Shown in pieces: positions 45,542 through 57,063 of a stretch of DNA of 64,000 nucleotides. This DNA is from Tenodera sinensis (lineage: Eukaryota; Arthropoda; Insecta; Mantodea; Mantidae). The notes under the pieces were generated by a model. The model made no database searches, had not been told where the DNA came from, and saw only the letters and a list, made by a program, of their open reading frames with translations. The DNA lies in assembly GCA_030765045.1 (NCBI GenBank), contig CM060962.1:165220194-165284193 (forward strand). Reading direction: 5' to 3'. Every line of letters starts with the position of its first letter. Positions within the stretch are counted from its first letter, which is position 1. The translations under genes and the position numbers were made by a program.

Positions 45542-46932
45542 TTAAACACACGTTCTTGCACAGATTAATGATAAGTCCCACTATAGGGCGAGGGAAAAGC
45601 CGAGGAAAGACCACAAGATGGTGCATTACAATATCACACATGACTTAACGACCTTCCTCATCTCACTGCCTTTGGTCGATCTGAGGTGTAACTCAACAAG
45701 CAGAACCTGTAACATCACTCTGAATGAACCAGCTTAAGGACTTGGCAACAGTACATTCTTGCGCTAAGGGTACCTCCTATTGTGTTCATGTCATTGGAGC
45801 GGAAGAAGGGTGAGGGACAGTTTTACAACTTCTTGGAATGTGCTTGTTAAGGGATGGGTACTACTATATCATAGATGGGGAGAACCGACACACTGTGTCA
45901 CTTCACTAGGTTAGCTACCATGCCACGCCTCCCGCTATTGTCTGTCTACCTCAGAGAACCTCAAATTGTGTCAGTAAGTGGAGAGGGTAAATACCCGATT
46001 GCACTGCTGTCACCCCTCTTCTCCATGCCTGTAAATGACGCTAAATAACATTTACTTCGCATATTAATCCAATTACGTTTATATAGGTCATGCCCCCTGT
46101 TACAGACCTTTTATATGCCTATGTTTGCTAACATGCAAAATATATTTCTGAACTCGCCTGAAGAGGAGCCACAGGGAAGGTAGTGATAACCCTGATTATG
46201 GTCCTGGACTATTACAAATGATTGGGAAAAAATTTGTATTTTGTAATAAACTCCTTAAACCCGTTTTTCACAGTGTAATAGTTTATGACATTAAGATGCA
46301 CATAATTAGTACAATAATGAAGATACGGGCCCAAATTCCTACTGCTTATTAATATCACCATAATAAATTGAACTATTTTGGTTAGTTCTAGTTATTTTAA
46401 AAAGTATTTTGCATTTTAAAGGTAGTTTTCTTTTTAAAAATTCATATTTTAAACAAGAGTTCTTTATTCAAAAATACCGATTCACTAAAGCTCGAAAGGC
46501 GTCCTAACAAATTTCTGGAGCATTTCCTTAGTACTAGTTATTTATTAAATTGAATCAGAAATGTAAAAGTAAAACAACATGAGCAACACAGGGAATCTTA
46601 CCTGGAACTATAATGTGTATTCTGTCTGCTCACCGGCTTAAAACCTTCTGCCTGGGAAAACGTCCACAGACGATAATAGCTGAATTAGTTGTGCAAACCT
46701 AATGCAGTGTAAAAGGTCACCTTGCACACGTGGAGAATAAAGCTGTTGTTACCACACCAAAGTTGGCAAAGCGCTCATCAAACCATTCTTAAAAATATTC
46801 ACAGCCACTGAGTGATATATAACCCTCGATTGTTTTACCCTCAGCTCTTCTTAAAGCTTCAGTATGTGGTTATTTAAATTCCCATAAGCACTAGGCCTAA
46901 TGCATGTATTTACGTAAAATGTAACTTGATTT
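45542..46932. other. Intergenic sequence, no gene recognised
   Basis: No motif, repeat or splice-supported frame was recognised. Confidence 0.45.
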
Positions 46933-46940
46933 TGGCTTTT

Positions 46941-47295
46941 GGCGGCGCCGTGGCCGAGCGGTTAGAGCGTTCGCCTACCACCCAAGTGGCCCGGGTTCAA
47001 TCCCAGGGATCCGTATGTGGTATTCGTGGTGGACGAAGCGGCATCTGGGCGGGCTTTCTCCGGGTTCTCTGGTTTCTCCCGCCACTCATTCCACCAATTG
47101 CTCCATCATTACCTTTCCATTCATCCATTTTACCTGCATTTCATATTATCCTCTTCCTCACTCTCATACCTGGTGCTTGGCTAACCGCCCGCTTCCAGTG
47201 GTCCATAGGTCCCTGTGCTCCCCGGCAGCCGTCTGACCCTAGGCACAGGCTTGTAAGTCCTACATAAGGGGACGGTAATCACGTAAAGAAGAATG
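46941..47295 (+). mobile_element. tRNA-derived SINE with target duplication
   Basis: The head GGCGCCGTGGCCGAGCGG carries an A box (TGGCCGAGCGG), and GGGTTCAATCCC near 46993 is the B box. A pyrimidine-rich body follows (ACCTTTCCATTCATCC, CTCACTCTCATACCTGGTGC), then AGGCACAGGCTTGTAAGTCC. The 8-bp repeat TGGCTTTT at 46933-46940 and 47296-47303 is the probable target duplication. A second copy, inverted, is at 59388-59696. Confidence 0.82.
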
Positions 47296-47303
47296 TGGCT
47301 TTT

Positions 47304-48882
47304 CTTGCGCTATTACACATTAAAAGTGTTCCTTCCAGTGTAGTTCACATTCGTTCTTGAACAGCCTTTCATCCAGAAAACAGTGAGCCGGGATTTACCC
47401 CCTCCCCGCTCTCTCTCCCTCTCTGTGTATTTTCAGGGAACCTGTGGCTCCTATTATATAGTTGCGGTGGTTTATCTTGTCTCAGGATCTTAAAAGTGAA
47501 GGTCGCTTCCACTACGTAACTTAGGGGCAGGGGATACAGAATGTTTTGCGGGCGTTTAGTATGTTTTCTTTTTCGTTTCATTTAAGAGTGAGTACTCGAT
47601 CAACCCCTTTTCTTTTTACTTCAGTCTGCGACATGTTTAATAGGATTGCGTTGTTAACACTATCGAACAGGGAAAGAAATAGCCAAACTTGGACACCGAC
47701 GAAACAGGTTACTAGGTATACCAAGGTTCTCCTGGTCGGCAGTGGAGGATCAGCAAGTGGATGTGAATGCGACGTACTACACGACTGTTCACGCTTCCAA
47801 ACATTTAAAAAATAAAGCGGTAAATTTCATGAGGTTTTGGTTGGATGTTCCGTTGATCCGGAGTAACGAGTTATACGTATCATCAATTGATGAACAATAA
47901 ATATACACGTTTTACACTTAAAACGTTAACACTTGTGCAATTGATGTACTTCGCTATTCTCGGGCGGACTGTTTCCCTTCAGCAGATTGACTGCACGCAA
48001 TTTTTATGTAGAACTGCAACGGGACAGGACTCACTCTCGTGTTGTGAATAGTACACGCCTACGGTACTAAAACACAGTTAACCTGAAGTCATCCATCTTT
48101 CTCCTTTCGGTGTCCAAGTTTCGCTACCTGGAAATAAATAACGCTATAAAAGAACAAACTGTGTATTGGCTTCATAAGCTTTGCGGGGTGAGACGGGGAA
48201 GAGAAACGGGCATTATGCTATTTGTGAATAGCATTTCAGACACAGAACCAAATCAACGCATAAGAAACGTAATCAGCCGTGCTTAGAATACGCACGTATG
48301 TATTTGTAATCTCCGAACTCAAGTGAGACAAATACCACGTGTTATATATTACACCAAGTACTTAACATCAGTGACGGAACTCAGTGGTGAAAACTGAAGA
48401 TTTGTTTCATCCTTACACACTTTACGTATTTCACATCATTCTTATCATACCATATTTCTAATAAAACAAACCTATAAATTACGTAAAGGCCCTGCCTAAT
48501 GTTTAATATGCGTGCACTCCTTCCAGAGTTAACAAGACCAAATGTATTACCACACTCCAGCAGTAGGAAATAAATCCGTCAACAGTGGAAGTGCCACGTT
48601 ACGCTGAAGGAGGCGGAGGGGAGGGGAAGGTACAGCTCGAGCACTGAAATATTTAAATGAAAGTTTTGCTGCGGATCACCTGCCTTTAGCAGCAGTGTTA
48701 TCTCATCGTGATGTAACTCCTGTACCACTGGACTGTTCATTTCATGTGTCTACACAGGGAAGTCGAGGGAGGGCAGACGATTCCATATCATATTGCATCA
48801 AGCAATACAACAAACACAGGTGACAGGTGACAGGAGAAGGGGGAGGGAGTTGAGATCCCTGTTCGCCAACTATCCTCTAGAT
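47304..48882. other. Intergenic sequence, no gene recognised
   Basis: An 89-codon plus-strand frame (47546-47815) follows a pyrimidine tract and is followed by AATAAA at about 47810. It has no recognisable motif and was not called. The rest is featureless. Confidence 0.4.
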
Positions 48883-49106
48883 CAGTGATATTCAACCTGG
48901 GCTACGCGAAAACTTCTTAGGGGGGTAGGTAAAATTTAATTTAATCTTTATGTGCATAGTACTGAATAAGTTATAAATTGTATTATATTTTAGACATGGT
49001 TATGTATAATTCGAATTGAGGATACCTCGAGCTAGGCCATGGGGTACAGGCTACAATGTAAAACTGTCTTTGGGGGTACGCGGGGGAAAAAGGTTGAATA
49101 CCACTG
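48883..49106. mobile_element. hAT-type MITE with 8-bp target duplication
   Basis: The ends CAGTGATATTCAACCTGG and, reverse-complemented, CAGTGGTATTCAACCTTT are classic hAT terminal repeats. Flanking 8-mers CTCTAGAT (48875-48882) and CTCTAGGT (49107-49114) are the target duplication with one difference. It is 224 bp and non-coding. Confidence 0.85.
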
Positions 49107-49114
49107 CTCTAGGT

Positions 49115-50248
49115 GAAAGTGTTGAAATCCGAATGCGCAAGCTTCACCGACGGTGATTGTATGTCACTGAACAGTCTCAAAAGACGTTATAATTAGAGAC
49201 CGGATGTTAGGTAAAAATGCCTATTCTTAATCACTATAGATATCTAAAAACGACTACCCTTGTAGCTGTTTTCAATAGTTGAATGTGTCTTATGTTTGCC
49301 TATTTTAACATACCTATGTTCACAAGTTCTTCAAACCTGTCTTTTATGGTATTGTTACAAAGAAATTATCTCACAAAGTAACAAGTCAACATCAAATTGA
49401 ATAATTATTACAAAACTATCTAAAAAGGACAAACCCTTGTCACATTTCTCTTCTATCGACTATATGTAAAAAGTAGAGCTGTTCTGCTTTTAAGAGTGAC
49501 GAAAGATTCTTAACGTTAACCCAAGATCTTCGTTTCATCTAGGAACTGCAAGTTCTGAGTCACAGCCAAACTCGATGAGCTGTAACTGGGCAATTCAGTT
49601 TGCAACCTCTGCACGTCACTAGGGATGACTATTTTTACAGATTTAGGGCATTAGAGCTTGCAACAGTAAAGCAAGATTCCGCTAAAATATGCGCATTATC
49701 AGCGTAGGTTTATGGAGTGGGCTCTTCATATTTGGTGCGTCGTCATTTGTGAGCCATCACATTTAAATCCTTGTTGAAACCTTTGGGTACATTCCAAAAG
49801 TACGGCCTTGGAAAGGAAGCGAATTCTGGTCTGAATGAGCGGGAGTGCTGGCACAAGCATATGCTGACGTAAGGCGTCACTTGGTTACGCCAGACGGCTC
49901 ACTGTTAATACACAGAGAAAAACGGGGGAGGGGGGGGGTCAAAATAACAAATATTGGAAAATAAGGATGGGCTGGTTTTTGAAAATCATGAGTAGCGAAC
50001 AATTTTCATCCGTAACTATATCACAAATGCTATGCTTTGTCCATGGTGCACATTTACTCAAAAGGAGTTGAAAATGACTAGGGTAGCTAAGTTCTAAGGT
50101 AACCCATAAGTCATAATTCCAAGCACCTACATGAAGCTGTGCCCTGATTGGCTAAGCAGTACAGTTTCGTCTAAAGAGCGTTGAAAATAAAGGTACGGGT
50201 AACTTTCAAAAGTGTCGAAGTAGTATACGACAAAATAAATTTAAGCTG
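49115..50248. other. Intergenic sequence, no gene recognised
   Basis: Nothing recognised apart from a short G-run near 49925. Confidence 0.45.
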
Positions 50249-50396
50249 TAAGATTTAAAGCTTTCACGGCGCACGTTATTTATTACAGTTTCACGGGCGA
50301 TCAGCCGTGTGAGATCTGACGAAGACCATGGAGTTTAGAAAGGCCGAAAGATCAATATTTTTAAATCTCGCACGGCTGATCGCCCGTGAAACTGTA
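50249..50396. mobile_element. Foldback insertion with 36-bp perfect arms and hammerhead-like core
   Basis: Arms 50280-50315 and 50365-50400 are inverted copies (contain GTTTCACGGGCGATCAGCCG; one or two mismatches). A direct repeat AATAAATTTAAGCTGT flanks the insertion (about 50235-50250 and 50397-50412), indicating retroposition. Between the arms are CTGACGA (50316-50322) and CCGAAAG (GAAA 50346-50349), in the order and spacing of a hammerhead ribozyme core. Penelope-like elements are known to carry hammerheads in their terminal repeats, so a Penelope-type relic is a reasonable guess. Confidence 0.55.
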
Positions 50397-50722
50397 ATAA
50401 ATTTAAGCTGTTTAGTTTGTTTCCAGCTGTGAGGCAGCCCAAGGATTTTGCCAGATCCTGCGTGCTCCGCGCCACACCATGCCCGTGAAACGTGCGTGGC
50501 CTTACTACAAAACTAAGCTACTGTACACGTGTACGAGATTTTGCACGGACGGGTTAAAGTGGTTAAACAGTGCAGCCTTCCACATAAGGGGTTGAAATTA
50601 CGTACATTAAGAGTATCTTTTGGAATGCTGTGAAGTAGCCTGCAATTTCCTTTGGTTCCTATGGCACGTAATTATAATTGTACAAACGTTTGTCTAGAAA
50701 TTGTACAAACGCTTGTCGAGAT

Positions 50723-50907
50723 CAGGCATGTCAAACATCACTCCGAGGGTGTGAAGAGAGGGGTCTACCCCTCCTTAACTGCAGTAGCACGCGCTAGTAG
50801 AACCGGTTTTCGCTTTGTTTTTTCCCGTTTTCCGATTTGATCATCACGGAGGGAGGGAAAATAGGGGAAAATTTTTCACGCCTGGTGAGTGCTGTTTGAC
50901 ACCCCTG
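50723..50907. mobile_element. hAT-type MITE (second family) with 8-bp target duplication
   Basis: The ends CAGGCATGTCAAACATCAC and, reverse-complemented, CAGGGGTGTCAAACAGCAC match. Flanking 8-mers GTCGAGAT (50715-50722) and GTCTAGAT (50908-50915) differ by one base. A truncated copy is at 14062-14183. Confidence 0.8.
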
Positions 50908-50915
50908 GTCTAGAT

Positions 50916-51430
50916 AGACCAAATGTCTTACGTGTGTGTCTGTGTTAGAGGTAGAAAATAAAGATAGCTTAAGTTTTTGGAAGTTGTAGGGTAGCTTATT
51001 TCTGCCAGATTCTACAATAAGAAGAGATTTGATTTCTACCCTTTATCCCTTTCTGCACGAAATAAAATGTATCATGTTCGCATTAAAGGGTCCCAAAATA
51101 TCCTTCATTCCCGTATTTAACGAAACTGAATTGTACTTGGGTGATACACATATTAAAAAAAGGAAGAAGAAAAAAAAACAGAATGAAAAGGATTTATAGG
51201 CCGTGTGCATCAACCAGCGTTACCCTGTACACAAAGCTTCTCTTTTTAATATTATCACATTAGCATATCCCCAAATTTGATCGTTGGTATGTATCAGCTG
51301 GCTAAGTGCCTATTTCTAAAATGCACATGTTGATGCCGTCCTAGTAGGTATACAGGCATAAACTTCATTATATGCACGATCTTGTTGCCTTTTCTGAACT
51401 AATGCTCTTACTAATATCAACCAATATAGT
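50916..51430. other. Intergenic sequence, no gene recognised
   Basis: Contains an A-rich GAAGAAAAAAAA stretch near 51165. Nothing else recognised. Confidence 0.45.
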
Positions 51431-51702
51431 CTTTTTTACTTTCTCTACTGGTAAGTAGGGGAAGTACTGTATTCCACCCAAAAATTCGACGTCGAGATTT
51501 CACTGGAAATATGTTTCGAGATCCCCTGAATACTATCGCTCAAAGCCTTCTGTATTCTAATATTCTCCTTGTACCTACAAGGAAATAAGCAATAAGATAA
51601 TTTCTGTGAATGTTTAGCTCAAGTAACACGAAGATATAGCAATAAGAGTTTGTAAGAATAGTTAGTACAAGAGTAGAGAAAGCCATTTGAGTGCAACACC
51701 AT
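51431..51702 (-). repeat. Unnamed repeat family, copy c (internally deleted)
   Basis: Inverted. The 3' end (TTTACTTTCTCTACTGGTAAG, 51432-51540) is joined directly to the 5' end (GAAATAAGCAATAAGATAAT to GAGTAGAGAAAGCCATTTGA, 51585-51695), so about 0.6 kb of the middle is missing. Confidence 0.75.
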
Positions 51703-53690
51703 CAAATTTTTGAATGTACCATTATTTTAACGGGCGGCTTTGATACGTTTAAATCTATAAAAGTCCAGCTTAATTTTGCATCTTTTGTCCAAGTCAGGGT
51801 CTCTCAAAGCTTAAAATCGCACCGGGTGCAATCCGAAGTGTAGAGCTTCCTTGCACCTAGTAGGTAAACGAAGAGGGATGCAAGTCTCATTTTCTTGACA
51901 GATAAGTTCAACATTCATTACAATTGTCGAAGTATGACAGAAGCCTAAATTCTGCTGAAAAATGCTTCGATTAAAGCTACTGATTCCCAAAACACTTCCC
52001 AGGCTTTGAACTGCCAATATGGTACATTATCCGTCATTTTGGCGTATTTAAAATTAGCTGTCATTTTCATGTTATGTCTTTTTTTTCATATCCTTTTTAT
52101 GCAAATTTGTTATTATTTTTAATGCTTAATTTTTAGTTTAGTATTTACTAAGTTTGTTGTTGTTTTATCTTTGCATTTGACTGTTAACTCCACCAATTTT
52201 GACATATCCTACTTATACAGGACATTCTAGCTTTTGAACGTAGGCAATTACCTTTTAGCAGGTAACGCTTTCTTGGAATTGCCTTCTCTCCTGTGTAGTG
52301 TGCGATAAATGAGCGCTTTTTTCACACCTTCCATTTCCCTTAAATCTAAACCAGTTTCTCTCAGGTATGAAACAATCCTCTGACCGCTTATTTCGGAACA
52401 TTCCTTTAGACCGCTTTTTCTCCATAACCGAACCAAATACCTCTTCTACTATGCAATAATTACCTGTGCAAGAAAATCATCTGTTGAAAGACATTACACA
52501 TATGGAGAAATCTTCGAGGTCGCTAGAGAATAACAAACAAGGAGTCATGAATACAGCTACTTTTCTCCGAGGAAGGGGTAGTAGTAGTAGTAGTAGTAGT
52601 AGTGTTTAAGGGCCCGTCGACAGCTAGGTCATTTGGAGGAAGGGGGATATTAAGCTTAATGGGGGGGGGGGATGTTAAAGATGTATACACTTATAAATAG
52701 ATATGAATTTATCGGGGGGGGGGGGGGGAGACTTTACTTCCAGGGGAGGCAATCCCCTCCCCCCTCCGAGCCATCCCCTGAATCCGTCACTATTGATACA
52801 TCTTGAAGAGCGTTTTCTATCCAAAACTGAGGTTTATCCCAGTGCTTTCTAGAACATTGAAACAAAAGACCAGATTTGGTATTAAAAACCAGTTTAACCT
52901 GCACATAGCACGTAAAAATTACGCAATGAAGAAGAAATAACGCTAAAAGTGAGGAAGAGGGAGACAGCAAAGCGAACGAGAGAGAGGGAAATGCGTAAGG
53001 AAGCATTTTGCACGTTGCATGCACCCTGGTCCGAGTTCTGTCCCCCTTGTTACGCTGCTGCTAGAAGTGAGCGGGGAAGGAGGGGGGGAGAATGACGTAG
53101 TGAACGGGAGGGACCATAGGAAAGAGATGCATCAACAATATGTGGAACACCACCTTAGGCACAGCTCTTGTTTTTTCTCCCGATTAATAATTGAGTTCGA
53201 AGTCATTGTATTTTAGTGATGCCTGTTACTCTATGTAAACTTTTGTTTGCATTGAATTTGAATTCATTTCTCTTCAATTTACACAATATATTGTATTTTT
53301 CTTTGAAAACCTATACTCACCAAAACTATTTTTACACTTCGTTCTCTCAACTCTTTAAACATCGAAGGGGTCTGACCGCATTCTTCCGCTTCTTTCGTTG
53401 ATTACCTTTATCTCAGACTTAGGTTCAAGGCAAAAGCGTTTCTTGCTGGTTGTCTTTTGTCCGTTCAAAGCGCATTATTAGACCCACTGCTTAGGGCAGC
53501 TTGCCAAAGTCTCCATCAAGAGAAACTTTTCTTGGATTTCCAGCAGTGTAGGTGTCTCCCTGCATGATGAGAATTCGGAAAACTTCAGTAGCTACTGAAC
53601 GGATCATCCCACGCCAAATCAGGAAAGACGATCTTCAACCTATCATCCCTGATTTTAATCATATAGAACTCCATTCCACATAGAACAGTT
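51703..53690. other. Intergenic sequence with low-complexity tracts and a SINE tail
   Basis: At 52575-52640 a (GTA)n tract precedes GTTTAAGGGCCCGTCGAC and AGCTAGGTCATTTGG, the 3' end of a minus-strand SINE like that at 24200-24262. G runs occur at 52661-52670 and 52714-52727. No gene recognised. Confidence 0.5.
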
Positions 53691-54380
53691 AATTAAAAGT
53701 ACCTGGGTGACCGAGCTTCGCTCGACGTTTGCCCCCTCTCTCTTTTTGTGAAATCTTGTTTTTTGGGAGACGATACTTATTGAGATAAACTTGAAAAGCA
53801 AAACGTTAACTAAATAAACATTTTTGTCGCAATTGTTAGTCATTTCCGAGATACAAGAGATATAGATATACATAAAAATATTTCATAAGCACCATCATTT
53901 CAGCCGTAAAATGTAATACGTTGTATTTCTATTTCAAACATATAGACAGGACGAGTTGCAACACAAACTAATATAGCTAGGTCAACTTCCTTACTGTATT
54001 CTGATAGCCCTGGAAGAGGACTTTAAAACGCTAGCTCGTTTGCTAAAATCGATTAACAGAGAAATTACGGCCGAAATAAGGTTTAGACTAATTCTGACTG
54101 TTACGCGTAGGCTAAGATAGCTAAGTCAACTTTCTTCAGGTTTTCTGAAAGCCCTTGACGAGGCCTTTAATAGCATGGCCTGTTTGTTGAAATTGGCCCA
54201 TTAACAGAGAAATTATGGCCAAAATAAACTTTAGAGTAAGACTGTAACGCGTAAAATCGCGTTTTTTTTTCAGGAATTACACCTATATAGATAAACTTAA
54301 AAAGCAAAAACCCTATCTGAATACAAAATTTGATCGAAATCGTTAAAGCCGTTTCCAAGTTGCGTATATATACAAGAATT
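53691..54380. repeat. Diverged tandem duplication (about 144-bp unit) in an interspersed repeat
   Basis: Two units, about 53975-54118 and 54119-54260, align along their length (GCTAGGTCAACTTCC and GCTAAGTCAACTTTC; AACAGAGAAATTACGGCC and AACAGAGAAATTATGGCC; TGTTACGCGTA and TGTAACGCGTA). A flanking block (AGATAAACTTGAAAAGCAAA) at 53778 recurs at 54289. GAGCTTCGCTCGACG at 53714 is a small hairpin. Non-coding. Confidence 0.65.
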
Positions 54381-55119
54381 GTTTATTTAAACATATAAGA
54401 GTATATAACTCCAGCCAAACTGAGCGAGGGCTCACTTTAAACCTAATGAATGGGAGTAGAGCTCGGATTTTTAGGTAAATACACATTTTGTTTGCTGCCT
54501 AGTATGAACTTGAAACTGAGTTTAATGTCCTAGATATTCACACCGGAGCACATATTTTAAGTTGTATTCCACATAAAATACATATTTCCTAAACAAATAT
54601 TTTGGGATATTCACATAAATTACACAAAAATCGCATAAAGGAAACATTTTAAAAGTAATTTTCACATAAAAGCGGTAGCAAATTATTTTTAACAAGTCAC
54701 GATGCACTTCTTTAATGCTCAATTACGTAGGTTGGATGTTGCAATTTGTTATTCATTATTGGAAGGACTGATGTCAGTTAAAGTATCCCTTCAGATGGAA
54801 GAAAATATAAACATCCCGGTTACTCAAGCTACATGAGCCTGATTGTGTTCCTCTCTAGCGCACCTTCGAGACTCTGCACTGCCTGACAGACTTGCAGAGG
54901 TCTTAGCGGACGACAAAACAGCGGTTGATAGCAAGTTTTTAGCGAAGTGTAATATCAATTTGAGGATTTAAAATTTTAAATATTTTTTATGCTTTTTGAC
55001 GTATTTATCACCTTGTTTTATATCTGGCTATTGCCACTGTTTTTACGTTTATGTGTATATTTTCTTTGTTACTAGTAATTTTATTTTTGATTCAAATTTA
55101 TATCTGGCTATTGCCATGG
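54381..55119. other. Intergenic sequence, no gene recognised
   Basis: AT-rich. TATATCTGGCTATTGCCA occurs twice, near 55020 and 55100, just before a SINE tail. Confidence 0.45.
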
Positions 55120-55190
55120 ATTTTTAAGGGAGCTGATGACCTAGAAGTTGAGAGCCCTTAAACCCACAAACCAACCAACTACACGGGCCT
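55120..55190 (+). mobile_element. 3' end of a SINE
   Basis: GGAGCTGATGACCTAGAAGT, then GAGCCCTTAAACCCAC and a short AAACCAACCAAC tail. It shares the GACCTAG...CCCTTAAAC ending with the tails at 24200 and 52600. Confidence 0.55.
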
Positions 55191-55529
55191 GCAAGATAAG
55201 AACAGGGAATTCCTCCACTGCAGTTGTATTCGTTTGACAATCCTGCTAGTATGTACACCAATACTTGTTAAACTGTAGTCAATTCATAATTTATCAATCA
55301 GCAAAGTTTATTCGACGTTCTGTAGTGTTGGGAAATTACATATCGACCGTTTTGAGTTCACAATGGATTAAACATGTCTAGAGTGAAAAGTAGAGCAAGT
55401 GCAACAATACACTGCGAAATGTAATAGACATTGTGTTAAGAAATCATGGGAGAAGCAGTTCAGGATGTGGAGAGAAAGGGGAAAAAACTCAAGGTTCTTT
55501 TTGATTCTGCAGCACAAAACTTAAAAATC

Positions 55530-56346
55530 TTTCTCTACTCTTGCACTAACCATTCGTACTAATATTCCTATAAGTTCTTAGTGTTAGTTGAGATAAACAT
55601 TAGCAGAAATTATCTTATTGCTTATTTCCTTGTAGGTAGAAGTGGAATATGGGAATACAGTAGACTTTGAGCGATTGTCAAATGTTTTGAAGTTTTGAGA
55701 TTCCGTTCTCTTTGCACGGTTAACATAAAAAACTTAACAATGATGTCGCATTTGACGAAAGTGTAAGTTTTCCGAAACTGACACAAATAACAAGGACTAT
55801 CTGCGAAGTGGCCCACGTTGCAAAAAATTAATTTGGACATGGATTGTGTGTTTTAGCGAGATCAACATATTTCGTAGAGTAAGATTTAGTCTATTTCTTA
55901 CGGTTTACGAGTTATTCAAAAGTCATTCAGAGTAAACAGGACTACATGGGCTATAGCCAGAAAATTCAAAATATACATTTCATTTGTCATAAGAATATCT
56001 TAAAATTATGCCATATTAGTCAAAATCGTTAGAGCCATCTTCAAGAAAATAAACATTTTCGAAAAATTTTCCATGTAAGGGATAGCTTAGAGTTGAGCAA
56101 TTTTCTTCAAAATCTTCGTGTCGCATCCTTGAAAGACGTCAAATTTAAATACCAAATTTTGTTTTTAACCGACTTTTCGTTTTTGAGTTATGCTGCCCAC
56201 AAACTGACACACACCCGGACCTTTTTCTAAAAATGATTTTTCTTGGATTCAGGGGGCCTCAAAACATATATTTCCGGTGAAATCTCGACATAGTATTTTT
56301 GGGTGGAACACCTTCCTCTACTTACTATACGTAATAGAAAAAGTAA
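55530..56346 (+). repeat. Unnamed 0.85-kb repeat family, copy d
   Basis: Begins CTTTCTCTACTCTTGCACTA and ends near TAATAGAAAAAGTAAA. Shares all internal blocks with copies b and f, including TTATTGCTTATTTCCTTGTA, TTTACGAGTTATTCAAAAGT and GGTGAAATCTCGACATAG. Confidence 0.8.
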
Positions 56347-56589
56347 ACAGAAAATGCAAGGATGTGTACGAAAATACTGGATTTAACAGTCTAAAATTTC
56401 AAATGTATTCCTTCATATTTTGAAAGATGCATGAATTTTCGCTTTTAAAATAACTTCTATTAGTAACGAAGCTAGATGTGTCCTATGGAGGGAGAAAGTT
56501 TCCCCCGCTACACAGAGTGAGGACATTCCCAGAAAATTCATGGCAAGCATTTCATTTCTCGTGAAATCGGCGGTCATTTTTGACACAAT

Positions 56590-56836
56590 GGAAATTTTCG
56601 AAAACTACTCTGGGGTGGGTATTTTCTTCAAAATCTTCGTGCGGCCTTCTTGGAAGATGCTGAACTTAAATACCAAGTTTGGTATTCAACCAACTTTTCG
56701 TTTGAGTTACCCTCTCTCCCTCTTACGTTTTTCTAAGACTGTCTTATTCAGGGGACCTCAAAATGTGCATTTTCACTGAAATCTCGCTGTCAAATTTTTG
56801 GATGGAATGAAACATCCTCTCTACCTACCAATTATA
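56590..56836 (+). repeat. Unnamed repeat family, copy e (3' part only)
   Basis: Starts at the ATGGAAATTTTCGAAAA block and follows the family to TTTTTGGATGGAATGAAACA; the 5' two thirds are absent. Confidence 0.7.
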
Positions 56837-56862
56837 AGTACACTGTGCAACAAGTCTCCCTC

Positions 56863-57030
56863 TATGGTGTAGTGGTAGAATGACTACCTCACATTCGAGA
56901 GGTTCCGAGTTCGAATCATGGTTAGGGCGAGTTATGGTTTCTTATGAGAACGCGACTGTCGGGTAACTAAGCTATATGGGACCTCGGCTCATTTCAGCAC
57001 CATTTCACTAATTCCATTCATTGTCCGATT
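56863..57030 (+). mobile_element. tRNA-derived SINE
   Basis: The head is tRNA-like: TATGGTGTAGTGGTAGAATG (A-box region) and GAGTTCGAATCATGG (B box, 56927-56941), followed by an unrelated body (GTCGGGTAACTAAGCTATAT). It sits between repeat copies e and f. The head has no proper 3' acceptor strand. Confidence 0.6.
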
Positions 57031-57063
57031 TGAAGCATTACGTTGGAGGCCATTAACATAAAA

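Noticed and set aside
46941..47015. A Ser/Leu-type tRNA gene
   Set aside because: It has pol III boxes but no consistent cloverleaf, and a full SINE body with target duplication and a second genomic copy at 59.4 kb.
47015..47236. 73- and 113-codon proteins
   Set aside because: They lie entirely inside a SINE.
47546..47815. An 89-codon protein followed by AATAAA
   Set aside because: No recognised motif, no supported donor site, and composition like its surroundings; kept only as a note.
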